Shown in pieces: positions 34,143 through 43,980 of a stretch of DNA of 64,000 nucleotides (position 1 is the first letter of the stretch; every line of letters starts with the position of its first letter). The stretch is from Methyloceanibacter stevinii (GTDB lineage Bacteria > Pseudomonadota > Alphaproteobacteria > Rhizobiales > Methyloligellaceae), in assembly GCF_001723355.1 (NCBI RefSeq), contig NZ_LPWE01000014.1:62001-126000 (forward strand), given 5' to 3'. The position numbers and the translations under genes are program-made. The notes under the pieces were generated by a model, which was not told where the DNA came from, ran no database searches, and saw only the letters and a program-made list of their open reading frames with translations.

Positions 34143-34610
34143 ATGTCACTGAAGATCAGACTGTCGCGGGGCGGCGCCAAGAAGCGCCCGTTTTACCGCA
34201 TCGTCGTTGCCGACTCGCGCAGCCCGCGCGACGGCCGCTATATCGAGAAGATCGGCACGTTCAACCCGCTGCTGCCGCGCGATTCCGACGACCGCATCAA
34301 GCTCGACACCGACCGCGTAAAGCACTGGCTCTCCAACGGCGCCCTGCCGACGGACCGGGTGCTCCGCTTCCTGGACGCCGAAGGCCTGATGAAGCGCGAG
34401 GCGCGCAACAATCCGGAGAAGGCCAAGCCCGGCAAGAAGCGCCTCGAGCGCGAGGAAGCCAAGCGCGCCGCCGAAGAGGCAAAAGCCGCCGAAGCCAAAG
34501 AAGCTGCAGAGAAGGAAGCTGCTGATGCAGCTGCCGCCACCGAGGAAGAGGCCGACGAAGAGGCCACCGACGAGGTTGCCGCTGAGGAAGCCAAAGAGGC
34601 TTCTGAGTAA
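34143..34610 (+). CDS. rpsP: 30S ribosomal protein S16 with long Ala/Glu-rich tail
   Basis: 155 residues. The first ~85 residues are normal S16 ([40 protein letters not shown]). The remaining ~70 residues are an Ala/Glu/Lys-rich low-complexity helix ([20 protein letters not shown]), longer than in E. coli S16 (82). Such tails occur in some alphaproteobacteria. It precedes rimM by 15 nt. Confidence 0.95.
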   Translation: MSLKIRLSRGGAKKRPFYRIVVADSRSPRDGRYIEKIGTFNPLLPRDSDDRIKLDTDRVKHWLSNGALPTDRVLRFLDAEGLMKREARNNPEKAKPGKKRLEREEAKRAAEEAKAAEAKEAAEKEAADAAAATEEEADEEATDEVAAEEAKEASE

Positions 34611-34625
34611 GGGCTCATACGCACG

Positions 34626-35159
34626 TTGGGCGGCGAGGCAAACCTGGTTCTCCTTGGCGAGATCGGCGCGGCACAGGGCCTGAAGGGCGAGGTGCGCGTG
34701 CGGTCCTATACGGAAGAGCCGGCCGACATCGCCGCCTACGGGCCCTTGCGCAATGAGGCGGGCACGAAGACGATTGAGATCGAGCGTGTCCGCGTCACGC
34801 CGAAAGCGGTGATCGCACGGATCAAGGGCGTGACCACCCGCGAAGCCGCCGAGGCGCTGAACCACACCAAGCTCTACGTCGCGCGCGATGCCCTGCCGGA
34901 AGCGGCCGACGATGAATGGTACGTTGGCGACCTGGTCGGCCTGAAAGCGGTCTCGGCCGAAGGCGGGCCGCTCGGCACGGTCGCGGCAATCCACAATTTC
35001 GGCGCGGGCGATATCATCGAAGTCGAACGCACCGAAGGCGGCCCTTCTCTGCTCGTTGCCTTCACGGACGACACGGTTCCTAAGATCGACATCGCCGCGG
35101 GTCGCCTGGTGCTGGTCCCGCCGGAAGAGATCGAGGCGTCAGACGACGGCGACGCTTAG
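34626..35159 (+). CDS. rimM: 16S rRNA processing protein RimM
   Basis: 177 residues from a TTG start. N-terminal RimM domain (LGEIGAAQGLKGEVRVRSYT) and C-terminal PRC barrel (DEWYVGDLVGLKAVSAEGGP, VPKIDIAAGRLVLVPPEE). It helps 30S head assembly and binds S19. Usual rpsP-rimM order. Confidence 0.94.
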   Translation: MGGEANLVLLGEIGAAQGLKGEVRVRSYTEEPADIAAYGPLRNEAGTKTIEIERVRVTPKAVIARIKGVTTREAAEALNHTKLYVARDALPEAADDEWYVGDLVGLKAVSAEGGPLGTVAAIHNFGAGDIIEVERTEGGPSLLVAFTDDTVPKIDIAAGRLVLVPPEEIEASDDGDA

Positions 35160-35200
35160 CGTCGTGCGGTACGGGCGCGTTACACGGTAGAGTGCTTCCC

Positions 35201-36499
35201 ATGACACCCCGCCCCTCGCCGCAAACAAACAGCCCGGCGCCTCGGAGCCCATCCGACTTACCGATCCTCAATCGGCTGGGTCCGCTCCGGCGCTTCGCCG
35301 AGATCGGCATTGCGGGCTACCCGCGCGAGACCCGCATCCGGCTCGCCATCATCAATGTGATGGCCCTGCTGATCGCCTTCACGTCACTGACCTATGTGGC
35401 GACCTATGCGAGCTTCGGGGCCATGAAATACTGGCCACTGATCGCGGCCAATCTCGTGCTTGTCGCCATCGCGCTGCTGGCGCCGCTTGCCCACCGCATC
35501 AACGACGTCGCGGCCATGATTCTGATCTGGGTCGCCGAATATGCCGCGCTGTTTTTCTTCGTGCGCGAGCTCGGTCACAACTCAGGTATCCAGCTGAACT
35601 ACATCATCGGCGCGGCGGTCGCCTTCGCGATCTGCGGCATCGGGCATATCCGGCTGGTCGTCGCGGCCGTACTGTCCGGCCTCGCGCTCCATCTTGCGGC
35701 ATGGTTCCTGTACCCGCCCGGCAGCGCGCGCATCGCGGCGGACCCCGCGCTGTTGCATAACCTCTACATCTCCTCCGCCGTCACAACGTTCGGCATCGTG
35801 GCGCTGGTGGTTGGCTATGCCCTCAACAAGGCCGACCGTGCCCGGGCCGAGGCCGACCGGCTGCTTGCCAATATCCTTCCCGAACCCGTCATCGACCGCC
35901 TGAAGTCGAACCCGGCCGAGCGCATCGCCGACGCGGTGCCGGACGCATCGGTTCTCTTCAGCGACCTCGTCGGCTTCACGGCGCTGTCCAAGGAGCTCGG
36001 TGCGGCCCGCACGGTCGAGATCCTCGACGGGCTGGTCACCGAGTTCGACCGTCTCGCGACCGAGCACGGGGTCGAGAAGATCAAGACCATCGGCGACGGC
36101 TACATGGCCGTCGCGGGTGTCAGCCGCGCTCAAGAAGATCATTGCCAACGCCTCGCACGGCTGGCGCTCGCCCTGCCGAAAGTGGTGGCGTCCCTGTCGG
36201 AGGCCCACGATGTCGAACTGCGCATCCGCATCGGCATTGCCCGGGGTCCGGTCATGGCCGGGGTGATCGGCGCCGACAAATTCTCCTACGATGTTTGGGG
36301 CGAGACCGTGAATTACGCGGCGCGGCTGGAATCGCACTCGCTCCCCGGCGAAATTCAGGTCTCGGCGGCAGTCTGCGACGCCCTTGGCGATAGGTTTCTG
36401 CTGACAGAGCGCGGGCCCGTCTCCATCAAGGGCGTGGGGACGCGCGAAACATGGTTCCTGATCGAAGAGGCCGGCCCGGCCCCTGAAGCCACGGCATGA
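35201..36499 (+). CDS. Membrane class III adenylate/guanylate cyclase
   Basis: 432 residues from ATG 35201. The N-terminal half has about five to six membrane spans; the C-terminal catalytic domain has metal-binding Asp in [18 protein letters not shown] and [14 protein letters not shown], and the transition-state Asn/Arg in [14 protein letters not shown]. The Lys (KIKTIGD) and Asp (YDVWGE) at the purine-specificity positions suggest ATP rather than GTP. The gene lies between rimM and trmD, breaking the usual ribosomal operon. Confidence 0.9.
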   Translation: MTPRPSPQTNSPAPRSPSDLPILNRLGPLRRFAEIGIAGYPRETRIRLAIINVMALLIAFTSLTYVATYASFGAMKYWPLIAANLVLVAIALLAPLAHRINDVAAMILIWVAEYAALFFFVRELGHNSGIQLNYIIGAAVAFAICGIGHIRLVVAAVLSGLALHLAAWFLYPPGSARIAADPALLHNLYISSAVTTFGIVALVVGYALNKADRARAEADRLLANILPEPVIDRLKSNPAERIADAVPDASVLFSDLVGFTALSKELGAARTVEILDGLVTEFDRLATEHGVEKIKTIGDGYMAVAGVSRAQEDHCQRLARLALALPKVVASLSEAHDVELRIRIGIARGPVMAGVIGADKFSYDVWGETVNYAARLESHSLPGEIQVSAAVCDALGDRFLLTERGPVSIKGVGTRETWFLIEEAGPAPEATA

Positions 36500-36512
36500 T
36501 TTGGACAGCTCT

Positions 36513-37217
36513 ATGACCTGGAAGGCGACCGTGCTCACCCTGTTCCCGGAGATGTTCCCGGGGCCGCTCGGCTTGAGCCTGGCGGGGAAGGCGCTTGCCG
36601 AGGGCGTTTGGCAACTCGACGCGATCGACATCCGCGACTTCGCCCATGACAAGCATCGCTCCGTGGACGACACGCCCGCCGGCGGCGGGGCCGGCATGGT
36701 GATGCGCGCCGACATTGCCGCGGCTGCCATCGATGCCGCCAAGGCCGCGGCCCCGGCTGGCACGCCCGCGATCTACCTGTCGCCGCGCGGGACGCCACTC
36801 ACACAGGCCGGCGTCGAAGTACTCGCCCATGGCCCCGGCGTGATCCTCTTGTGCGGCCGGTTCGAGGGCCTCGACCAGCGCGTGCTCGACGCGCGCGAGA
36901 TCGAGGAGGTCTCCATTGGCGACTATGTCCTCTCGGGCGGGGACCTCGCGGCCCATGTGGTCATGGACGCCTGCGTGCGCCTGCTCCCCGGCGTTGTAGG
37001 CAATGCCGGCACCCACGACGAGGAGAGCTTTGCCTCCGGCCTCCTGGAATACCCCCACTACACCAGGCCGCGGGAGTGGGAAGGCCATGCCATTCCCGAC
37101 GTGCTCCTCTCGGGCGACCACGAAAAGATCGCGGCCTGGCGCCGCGAACAGGCCGAAGCGCTCACGAAGAAGCGTCGCCCGGATCTCTGGGACTGGCGCC
37201 GCAAAGCTAAATCTTGA
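36513..37217 (+). CDS. trmD: tRNA (guanine-N1-)-methyltransferase TrmD
   Basis: 234 residues from ATG 36513 ([20 protein letters not shown]). The SPOUT trefoil-knot signatures [17 protein letters not shown] and [20 protein letters not shown] are clear, as is [14 protein letters not shown]. It methylates G37 of tRNAs reading CNN codons, preventing frameshifting. A TTG at 36501 is a less likely start. Confidence 0.96.
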   Translation: MTWKATVLTLFPEMFPGPLGLSLAGKALAEGVWQLDAIDIRDFAHDKHRSVDDTPAGGGAGMVMRADIAAAAIDAAKAAAPAGTPAIYLSPRGTPLTQAGVEVLAHGPGVILLCGRFEGLDQRVLDAREIEEVSIGDYVLSGGDLAAHVVMDACVRLLPGVVGNAGTHDEESFASGLLEYPHYTRPREWEGHAIPDVLLSGDHEKIAAWRREQAEALTKKRRPDLWDWRRKAKS

Positions 37218-37278
37218 TCGAAGTCAGGGCGTTGCGGGCCTCACGGCCCAAGCTTCCCTCAAAAATATGGAGTTGGGC

Positions 37279-37602
37279 ATGAAATCGATGACGTTGCTTG
37301 CTGCCGTGGTGGCGCTGGGCCTGCCGGGCGAGATTCAGGCTCAAGACGCCGATATCGCGGCCGGTAAGGCTTACGCGGAAGCCGTCTGTTCCAAATGTCA
37401 CGCGGTGCTGGCGGGCGAGGATCTGTCGTCCGAGTTCGGGGCCACGCCCTTTCAGGAGGTGGCCGAAACTCCAGGAATGACCGAATATGCCCTGTCTGTC
37501 TGGCTTCAGACCTCCCATCCGACCATGCCCGATATCGTCTTGGAGCAGGACGAGATGCGCAACGTCATCGCCTATATCCGGAGCCTCGACCGCAGGCCTT
37601 GA
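37279..37602 (+). CDS. Small class I c-type cytochrome
   Basis: 107 residues from ATG 37279 (GGAG 6 nt upstream). A signal peptide (MTLLAAVVALGLPGEIQAQ) precedes a single haem site CSKCH and a probable Met axial ligand in HPTMPDIVLEQ. Periplasmic electron carrier; haem attachment would need the ccm genes of this window. It interrupts trmD-rplS. Electron donor unknown. Confidence 0.87.
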   Translation: MKSMTLLAAVVALGLPGEIQAQDADIAAGKAYAEAVCSKCHAVLAGEDLSSEFGATPFQEVAETPGMTEYALSVWLQTSHPTMPDIVLEQDEMRNVIAYIRSLDRRP

Positions 37603-37798
37603 GGGCGCGGATTCCGCCCAAAAACAATCGACAAACCCCAAATCCTGGGGTAGGAAACCTCCGCTGGCCGCCGAGTATATGCCTTGGGCGGCCTAGAGCG
37701 TCTGGAAATTTCAGTTCCGGACGAAAGACCAATCAAAAAGAATGGCGTTCGTCCATGGGTCGCAAACGGCCCGGCAGGCGCCCGTGAAAGGTATCGAG

Positions 37799-38491
37799 AT
37801 GAACATTATTGCCGAGCTCGAAGCAGAGCAGATCACCGAGCGCCGCAACAAGCGCAGCGTGCCGGAGTTCGGCCCCGGTGACACCGTCCGCGTCAACGTG
37901 AAGGTTGTGGAAGGCGAGCGCAGCCGCGTTCAGGCCTATGAGGGCGTGTGCATCGGCCGCGCCGGTGGCGGCATCCACGAGAACTTCACCGTCCGCAAGA
38001 TTTCCTACGGCGAAGGCGTGGAGCGCGTGTTCCCCATCCACTCGCCGCTGATCGAATCCATCGAAGTGGTTCGCCACGGCCGCGTGCGCCGGGCCAAGCT
38101 CTATTACCTGCGTGGACGCCGCGGCAAGGCGGCCCGTATTCCGGAGCGCCGCGATACGCGCACCGACGCCAAGGGCAAGAAGGCGCACGGCTTCAAGGGC
38201 TTCACCAAGCCCAAGGGCGAGCCGGACGATCTGAAACTCATCGCCGGCATTACCGAGGATCTCGAGAAGAAGCTGAACAAGCTCGGCGTCACCAAGTTCG
38301 ACCAGATCGCCAATCTCAGCGATGACGGTATCGCCTATCTCGCCGACAGGCTCTCGCTCGGCAGCCAGATCGAAGACAACGACTGGAGCTCCAAAGCCGT
38401 CGCGCTTCTGGCCGAAACCACGGCCGAAGAAGTCCCGGCGATTGAGGACGAACCGGCAGAGTCCGACACGGCTGAAAAAAAGGACGCGTAG
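37799..38491 (+). CDS. rplS: 50S ribosomal protein L19 with extra C-terminal helical domain
   Basis: 230 residues from ATG 37799, about twice the normal size (~115-125). Residues 1-~120 are L19 ([58 protein letters not shown]). The C-terminal ~90 residues ([40 protein letters not shown]) look like the helix-hairpin-helix-type domain that alphaproteobacteria append to L21 and NuoE. Low-complexity acidic tail. Fusion appears genuine and in frame. Confidence 0.93.
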   Translation: MNIIAELEAEQITERRNKRSVPEFGPGDTVRVNVKVVEGERSRVQAYEGVCIGRAGGGIHENFTVRKISYGEGVERVFPIHSPLIESIEVVRHGRVRRAKLYYLRGRRGKAARIPERRDTRTDAKGKKAHGFKGFTKPKGEPDDLKLIAGITEDLEKKLNKLGVTKFDQIANLSDDGIAYLADRLSLGSQIEDNDWSSKAVALLAETTAEEVPAIEDEPAESDTAEKKDA

Positions 38492-38509
38492 CGTCTTTCA
38501 AGAAGGATC

Positions 38510-38529
38510 GGCCGGGCATCGACCCGGCC
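38510..38529 (+). terminator. Possible weak terminator hairpin after rplS
   Basis: GGCCGGG-CATCGA-CCCGGCC, a 7-bp stem 19 nt after the stop. No T run follows, so termination would be weak or Rho-assisted. Confidence 0.4.
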
Positions 38530-38674
38530 GCCCCTCTCCAAAAGCCGATGCTTCTTCGGGCGGCTCTCCTAGGCGCCCCTGACGGGTGCCGTCACAGGCT
38601 TGCCGCGCAACTGGAATTTCCGGATTTAATCGCCATCTGAGGCGTGGAAGATCCGAAAGGTTGAGTTCAGATCA

Positions 38675-40078
38675 ATGGCAAAGCCCCGCACGCTCTACGA
38701 CAAAATCTGGGACGAACATCTGGTCCACGAGGCCCCCGACGGGACCAGCCTCATCTATATCGACCGCCACCTCGTCCACGAGGTCACGAGCCCGCAGGCT
38801 GAAGGCCTACGCATGGCCGGCCGCGATGTGCGCGCGCCCGAGAAGACGCTCGCCGTGGTAGACCACAACGTTCCGACCACGGACCGGTCCAAGGGCATCG
38901 ACGATCCGGATTCGGCCACCCAAGTCGCGGCGCTCGCCAAGAACGCCAAGGACTTCGGCATCGACTACTACCATGAGCTCGACAAGCGCCAGGGCATCGT
39001 GCACGTGGTCGGCCCCGAGCAAGGCTTCACCCTGCCCGGCACCACCATCGTCTGCGGCGACAGCCACACCTCGACCCACGGCGCGTTCGGCGCGCTGGCC
39101 CACGGCATCGGCACCTCCGAGGTGGAGCATGTGCTCGCCACCCAGACGCTGATCCAGCAGAAGGCCAAGAACATGCTGGTGCGTGTCGACGGCAAGCTGC
39201 CCGAGAACGTCACCGCGAAAGACATCATCCTCGCCATCATCGGCAAGATCGGCACCGCCGGCGGCACCGGCCACGTCATCGAATATGCGGGCGAGGCCAT
39301 TCGCGACCTTTCCATGGAAGGCCGCATGACCGTCTGCAACATGTCGATCGAGGGCGGTGCCCGCGCAGGCCTGATCGCGCCCGATCAGAAGACGTTCGAC
39401 TACATCATGGGCCGGCCGCGCGCGCCGAAAGGCGCCGCGTTCGAGATGGCGAAGGCCCATTGGGAGACGCTGTTCACCGACGAAGGCGCCCATTTCGACG
39501 CCGAGATCGTGCTGGACGCGGCGAACCTGCCGCCCATCGTCACCTGGGGCACGAGCCCCGAGCAGGTGGTGGCCATCGACGGCCGCGTGCCGAACCCGGC
39601 TGACATAACGGACGACACGAAGCGTCAGGCCGCGATCCGCGCCCTCGACTATATGGGTCTCAAAGGCGGCGAGAAGGTCACCGACATCGCGCTGGACCGT
39701 ATCTTCATCGGCTCGTGCACCAACGGCCGCATCGAGGATTTGCGCGCCGTGGCGAAGGTGGTCGCAGGCCAGCACGTCAACGAGAACCTGAACGCGATGA
39801 TCGTACCGGGCTCCGGCCTCGTGAAGCTGCAGGCCGAGGAAGAGGGTCTGGACAAGATCTTCACCGAAGCCGGCTTCGAATGGCGCGAGCCGGGCTGTTC
39901 CATGTGCCTTGCCATGAACCCGGACAAGCTGGCGCCAGGCGAGCGTTGCGCCTCGACCTCGAACCGCAACTTCGAAGGCCGTCAGGGCCGCCTGGGCCGT
40001 ACCCATCTGGTCTCGCCGCAGATGGCCGCGGCGGCCGCCATTGCCGGGCGCTTCGTCGACATCCGCGAGATGCATTAG
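38675..40078 (+). CDS. leuC: 3-isopropylmalate dehydratase large subunit
   Basis: 467 residues. 4Fe-4S ligands are in [13 protein letters not shown] and [12 protein letters not shown], and the substrate loop [19 protein letters not shown] is conserved. With LeuD it isomerises 2- to 3-isopropylmalate in leucine synthesis. leuD lies 3.2 kb downstream, separated by unrelated genes. Confidence 0.96.
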   Translation: MAKPRTLYDKIWDEHLVHEAPDGTSLIYIDRHLVHEVTSPQAEGLRMAGRDVRAPEKTLAVVDHNVPTTDRSKGIDDPDSATQVAALAKNAKDFGIDYYHELDKRQGIVHVVGPEQGFTLPGTTIVCGDSHTSTHGAFGALAHGIGTSEVEHVLATQTLIQQKAKNMLVRVDGKLPENVTAKDIILAIIGKIGTAGGTGHVIEYAGEAIRDLSMEGRMTVCNMSIEGGARAGLIAPDQKTFDYIMGRPRAPKGAAFEMAKAHWETLFTDEGAHFDAEIVLDAANLPPIVTWGTSPEQVVAIDGRVPNPADITDDTKRQAAIRALDYMGLKGGEKVTDIALDRIFIGSCTNGRIEDLRAVAKVVAGQHVNENLNAMIVPGSGLVKLQAEEEGLDKIFTEAGFEWREPGCSMCLAMNPDKLAPGERCASTSNRNFEGRQGRLGRTHLVSPQMAAAAAIAGRFVDIREMH

Positions 40079-40119
40079 CGCAGCCGGTTGGATTCACCGC
40101 AGCTTATTGGAGAGGCGGC

Positions 40120-40878
40120 ATGACATCGCTGGTCCAGAAGAAGTTCGGTGAGGCGGCAAGCGACTACGCGGCCTGCGCCGTGCACGCGGAAGGCCCCTCG
40201 CTCGCCCGGCTCACGGAACTGATCGACCCGCTTCCGACATGGAGGCAGCTCGACATTGCGACTGGCGCTGGCCATACGGCGCTTGCCTTCGCGCCCGGCA
40301 TCGCCAAGTCGACCGCGTCCGACATCACGCCGGAAATGCTCGCTCAGGTGAAGCTGCTGGCGAAGGAGCGCGGCCTGACGAATGTCGTCACGCGCAAGGC
40401 CAACGCCCAGGACCTGCCCTTCCCCGACACCAGCTTCCATCTGGTGACCTGCCGGCTGGCGGCCCATCATTTTCCGAGACCTGAGAAATTCGTGGCCGAG
40501 GCCGCGCGCGTGCTGATCCCCGGCGGCGTCTTTGCCCTGGTGGACAATGTCTCGCCGGACGATGCGGACATCGCTGCGAGCTATAACGCGTTCGAGAAGC
40601 TGCGCGACCCCAGCCATGGCCGGGCGCTGTCGCTCAAAGAGTGGTGCGCGCTGATCGACGAAGCAGGGCTGGAGCTCCAGTCCGCCGAGGTGATGGATCA
40701 GGACATCGGTTTCGAGGCGTGGGTGGAGCGCATGCGCTGCAGCCCGCAGACCGTGGCGCGTTTGCGCGAGATGCTCGACGAGGAGCCCTTGCGGAGCCTG
40801 TTGCGCCCGCGCGAGGCCGCGGACGGCCTCACCTTCACCTTGCGCGAAGCGATCGTCCTTGCGGGGAAGCCGGCCTAG
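40120..40878 (+). CDS. Class I SAM-dependent methyltransferase
   Basis: 252 residues from ATG 40120. Motif I LDIATGAGHTALAFAPG, acidic motif II SDITPEMLAQ and NAQDLPFPDTSFHLVTCRLA are of the UbiE/Coq5 or Methyltransf_11 type. The substrate is unknown. Its 3' end overlaps the convergent small secreted gene by 44 nt. Confidence 0.87.
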   Translation: MTSLVQKKFGEAASDYAACAVHAEGPSLARLTELIDPLPTWRQLDIATGAGHTALAFAPGIAKSTASDITPEMLAQVKLLAKERGLTNVVTRKANAQDLPFPDTSFHLVTCRLAAHHFPRPEKFVAEAARVLIPGGVFALVDNVSPDDADIAASYNAFEKLRDPSHGRALSLKEWCALIDEAGLELQSAEVMDQDIGFEAWVERMRCSPQTVARLREMLDEEPLRSLLRPREAADGLTFTLREAIVLAGKPA

Positions 40879-41131
40879 CCGTACCCGTCCATTTCGGGTC
40901 GGCGAAGAAGCTGCGGGGCTGTAATCCCAGAAGCACGTCCGGCAGGGCCTGGCGGCCCGCGCAATACCCGTTCCAATCGCCACAGGGCGGCCGGCACCAA
41001 TTGTTCCAGGCGCCGCAATCGGACGAGCATTCCGCGCCGGCCGGGCATTTCTGCTTGGCGTGCGCCGTCCCCGTGGCGGCCAGCGCCAGCAGCGCCAAAC
41101 CAAGCCATGCCGTTATGTTGCGGGCCGTCAT
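40835..41131 (-). CDS. Small secreted Cys-rich protein
   Basis: 98 residues from ATG 41131. A signal peptide (ITAWLGLALLALAATGTAHA) is followed by a short Cys/Trp-rich stretch: KCPAGAECSSDCGAWNNWCR then PPCGDWNGYCAGRQ. Seven closely spaced Cys suggest disulfide bonds or metal binding. It overlaps the methyltransferase 3' end. Not recognised. Confidence 0.6.
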   Translation of the reverse strand: MTARNITAWLGLALLALAATGTAHAKQKCPAGAECSSDCGAWNNWCRPPCGDWNGYCAGRQALPDVLLGLQPRSFFADPKWTGTARPASPQGRSLRAR

Positions 41132-41225
41132 GGTGGCCAATCTACCACACCTCGCCGGATTTCCCGGCCCGGCCCGCGGCCTCCCCTTGCCATGGGCCCG
41201 TGGCGCCCTAAATGCACCAAGAACC

Positions 41226-41633
41226 ATGACGCAGTCACACCACCATCGCGTGCCGGATCTCGCCGATTTCGAAGCGGTCGCGAACCAGACATTCGCGCAG
41301 CTCCCGGCCACGTTCCGTGACATGACCCAGGAAGTGGTCATCCGCGTCGAGGATTTCCCGGCATCGGAGGTCCTTGAGAGCCTCCACATTGACTCGCCCT
41401 ATGGGCTTTTGGGCCTCTATCACGGCATCGATCTCACCCGGCAGAGCGTGCTCGATGTCTCGCCGCTCCCGGAGATGATCTTCCTCTACCGGCGTCCGAT
41501 TCTGGCCTATTGGCAGACCCGCGACGAAGCGCTCGAAGACATCATCGCCCATGTCTTGATCCACGAGATCGGCCACCATTTCGGCCTCTCCGATGACGAC
41601 ATGGAGCGCATCGAGTCGGAGGCGGCGGGCTAA
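41226..41633 (+). CDS. Metallopeptidase-like zincin (DUF1025 family)
   Basis: 135 residues. The zinc site HVLIHEIGHHFGLSDDDMER has HEXXH with a third ligand downstream, and YGLLGLYHGIDLTRQSVLD is typical of this short bacterial family. Peptidase activity is presumed only from fold. Usually annotated as metallopeptidase family protein. Confidence 0.85.
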   Translation: MTQSHHHRVPDLADFEAVANQTFAQLPATFRDMTQEVVIRVEDFPASEVLESLHIDSPYGLLGLYHGIDLTRQSVLDVSPLPEMIFLYRRPILAYWQTRDEALEDIIAHVLIHEIGHHFGLSDDDMERIESEAAG

Positions 41634-41732
41634 CGCATGGGCGGAACCGCACGGAACTTGAGCGAACGCAAAGCGCCGCGACAATCGGTGGTCATTGTCT
41701 AGACACCATTACACATCTAAACTGGGACAAGG

Positions 41733-42344
41733 ATGGGGTTCAAAACGACGATATTGGGGTGCTTGCTTTTGGCTGCCGCTGCTCTTACGGCCGCTATAGG
41801 CTGGGGCCAGACGGCAACCGCGCAGGAATTCGTCTTCCGCGGCAATCGGGCCCAGGCGCCCAGCGTCGGCCAATACATGAAGCAGGCCGGCCCCCAGACC
41901 AAAGAGGTGCCTCACGGCGCGCTGAAGATCGACGACGTGCCGGTCAATTGCGGCACGCGGCCTACCGTGCTGAACCCGAAGTTCGACAGCTGGGGCGGCG
42001 CTTTTCCCGGCTTTCTCATCATGAACACCGCCAAGATTCAGGGGCTTTCCACTCAGGTGAAGCTCTACATCTACTCCCATGAATGCGGGCACCAGTTCAT
42101 CGGCGCCAGCGAAACGAAGGCGGACCTGTTCGCCATTCGCCGCGGCGTGAGGTGGGGCTGGCTCGATGCCCAAGGCATGGAAGAGATCTGTACCTTTATC
42201 TCGAAGCTGAAGGGCGACGCGGTGCATCCGGCGGGCCCGAAACGCTGCACGACCATGCGGAATTACTACCGCGAGCTCGTCAATGGCAGCCAACAGGCAA
42301 CAAGCTCCGGCTTGCAGCCCAATACGCTCGGGCCGTCCAACTAG
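41733..42344 (+). CDS. Secreted HECGH-motif gluzincin-like protein
   Basis: 203 residues with a signal peptide (ILGCLLLAAAALTAAIGWGQ). The zinc signature YSHECGHQFIGASETKADLF is HExxH followed by ExxxD, as in gluzincins. Cys in VNCGTRP, HECGH, EEICTF and KRCTTM may be disulfide-bonded. It may be a periplasmic protease; no close family was recognised. Confidence 0.7.
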   Translation: MGFKTTILGCLLLAAAALTAAIGWGQTATAQEFVFRGNRAQAPSVGQYMKQAGPQTKEVPHGALKIDDVPVNCGTRPTVLNPKFDSWGGAFPGFLIMNTAKIQGLSTQVKLYIYSHECGHQFIGASETKADLFAIRRGVRWGWLDAQGMEEICTFISKLKGDAVHPAGPKRCTTMRNYYRELVNGSQQATSSGLQPNTLGPSN

Positions 42345-42372
42345 ACGTCCTCCAGGCCGTCATGTTAGCCGC

Positions 42373-42693
42373 CTAGAAGATCCAGGCGATCATCAGCCAG
42401 AAAATCACGAAAAAGATCAGAAACCCGACAATCGTGAACGGCAGTTCGCCGAGAATGGCGTCCCCGCCAGACGCCACCGCCATCACCAAAATGACGGTCA
42501 AGGACACGGCGAACGAGATCAGCGCGGCATTCTTCAATCCCAATCCGGCGGAGAACGGATCGCCCGACCCCATGGCCGCGCCCAAATAGTAGAGCCCGCC
42601 AAACCCGAGCAGAACGAGCAGGATCAGCGCGACAGCCACGGCGACGAACAGCTTTGTCGCCTCTTTTCGGTCCTGCCGGTCACCCTCGCCCAT
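42373..42693 (-). CDS. Small integral membrane protein
   Basis: 106 residues with three hydrophobic segments (LFVAVAVALILLVLLGFGGL, LISFAVSLTVILVMAVASGG, FTIVGFLIFFVIFWLMIAWI) and a charged N-terminus (MGEGDRQDRKEATK). Unknown function; 38 nt after the PH-domain gene on the same strand, probably co-transcribed. Confidence 0.68.
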   Translation of the reverse strand: MGEGDRQDRKEATKLFVAVAVALILLVLLGFGGLYYLGAAMGSGDPFSAGLGLKNAALISFAVSLTVILVMAVASGGDAILGELPFTIVGFLIFFVIFWLMIAWIF

Positions 42694-42731
42694 AAGCCCT
42701 CCGATGTGGTTCCCGATGAACGCGCCGCGTT

Positions 42732-43127
42732 CTAGTCGTCCAACTGTGAAGCCTGCGCCCGGCTGATCGCCTCGCGCACTTCATGGGGCTCTGGCAGTTC
42801 GCCGACGGAGAATTCGGGCTCGTCGCCGGCGGTGGCGATGATCACTTCGCCGACACCGAAAATCCGGTTGAGGAAGCTCTGATTGACCTGAACGGAGCGC
42901 ACATGACGCAGCGCGACTGCAAGCCGCTCCTTGCTCAAGATGCCCTTCTCGTAGAGCAACTCGTGGTCGGTGACAGTCAGCGATGTCGCCTGGCATTTGA
43001 GATACCAGTAGAGCAACAGGATGATGCCGAGGCCGAACACGGCAATCAGCAGCACGCAGAGGATGAAATAGAAGGGGCTGGCCCGGAACATCGCCGGATG
43101 AGCCTCGTAAATCACCGTGCCTGCCAT
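42732..43127 (-). CDS. PH-domain (bPH2/YdbS-like) membrane protein
   Basis: 131 residues. A hydrophobic hairpin (FYFILCVLLIAVFGLGIILL) precedes the bPH2 domain (TSLTVTDHELLYEKGILSKE, LRHVRSVQVNQSFLNRIFGV, GEVIIATAGDE). Membrane-associated; role unknown. Confidence 0.82.
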   Translation of the reverse strand: MAGTVIYEAHPAMFRASPFYFILCVLLIAVFGLGIILLLYWYLKCQATSLTVTDHELLYEKGILSKERLAVALRHVRSVQVNQSFLNRIFGVGEVIIATAGDEPEFSVGELPEPHEVREAISRAQASQLDD

Positions 43128-43250
43128 GCGCTCGATCTCCCCTCAGGTCCTCAAAGCCCGGCCGCACCGTGCCCCGGCAACAGCGCGGGACTGTGACAGT
43201 AGAAACTCTGTCCGGAAAGCTCTATATGGCTCTGCGAATAGAGGTTCATC

Positions 43251-43856
43251 ATGGAAAAATTCACGACACTCACGGGCATAGCCGCCCATCTGCCGATGAT
43301 CAACGTCGACACGGACATGATCATCCCCAAGAATTACCTGAAGACGATCAAGCGCACCGGCCTAGGCGAGGGTCTTTTCGCCGAGCTGCGCTATGATGAG
43401 AACGGCACCAAGCACGAAGATTTCGTGCTGCACAAGGACCCGTATACGAAAGCGCAAATCCTGATCGCGGGCGACAATTTCGGCTGCGGCTCCTCCCGCG
43501 AGCATGCGCCCTGGGCCCTGCTCGATTTCGGCTTCCGCTGCATCATCGCGCCGTCATTCGCGGACATCTTCTACAACAACTGCTTCAAGAACGGCATTCT
43601 GCCCATCGTTCTGCCGCAGGAAGAGATCGCAAAGCTGATCGACGACGCCGAGCGCGGCGACAATGCCCGGCTGACCATCGACCTGGAGGCCCAGGAGATC
43701 TCCGGCCCCGACGGCGGCAAGATCCACTTCGACGTCGATCCGCACCGCAAGCGCTGCCTGATCGAAGGGCTCGACGACATCGGCCTCACTATGGAAAAGG
43801 CGGCGAACATCGACGCCTTCGAGCAGAAAACCGCCACCGCGCGACCTTGGATCTAG
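43251..43856 (+). CDS. leuD: 3-isopropylmalate dehydratase small subunit
   Basis: 201 residues. The swivel-domain motif [20 protein letters not shown] is diagnostic, with [20 protein letters not shown] at the N-terminus. Partner of LeuC. Confidence 0.95.
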   Translation: MEKFTTLTGIAAHLPMINVDTDMIIPKNYLKTIKRTGLGEGLFAELRYDENGTKHEDFVLHKDPYTKAQILIAGDNFGCGSSREHAPWALLDFGFRCIIAPSFADIFYNNCFKNGILPIVLPQEEIAKLIDDAERGDNARLTIDLEAQEISGPDGGKIHFDVDPHRKRCLIEGLDDIGLTMEKAANIDAFEQKTATARPWI

Positions 43857-43869
43857 CAGCCATCCCGTC

Positions 43870-43947
43870 ATGCCCGGACTTGATCCGGGCATCCACGATT
43901 TCCCTGCAAGCCCGCTAGACGTAGATGGCCGGGTCAAGCCCGGCCAT
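43870..43947. repeat. Pair of REP-like extragenic palindromes
   Basis: ATGCCCGGA-CTTGA-TCCGGGCAT (43,870-43,892) and ATGGCCGGG-TCAAG-CCCGGCCAT (43,925-43,947). Each has a 9-bp stem and their loops are reverse complements, so they are two inverted copies of one element type. Similar TCATGCCCGGACTTGAT-type elements are scattered in many Hyphomicrobiales genomes. They lie between the convergent leuD and the next gene and may act as a bidirectional terminator. Confidence 0.75.
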
Positions 43948-43980
43948 GAAGGCTCTTGGTATGAATCGAGACCTGAGACT

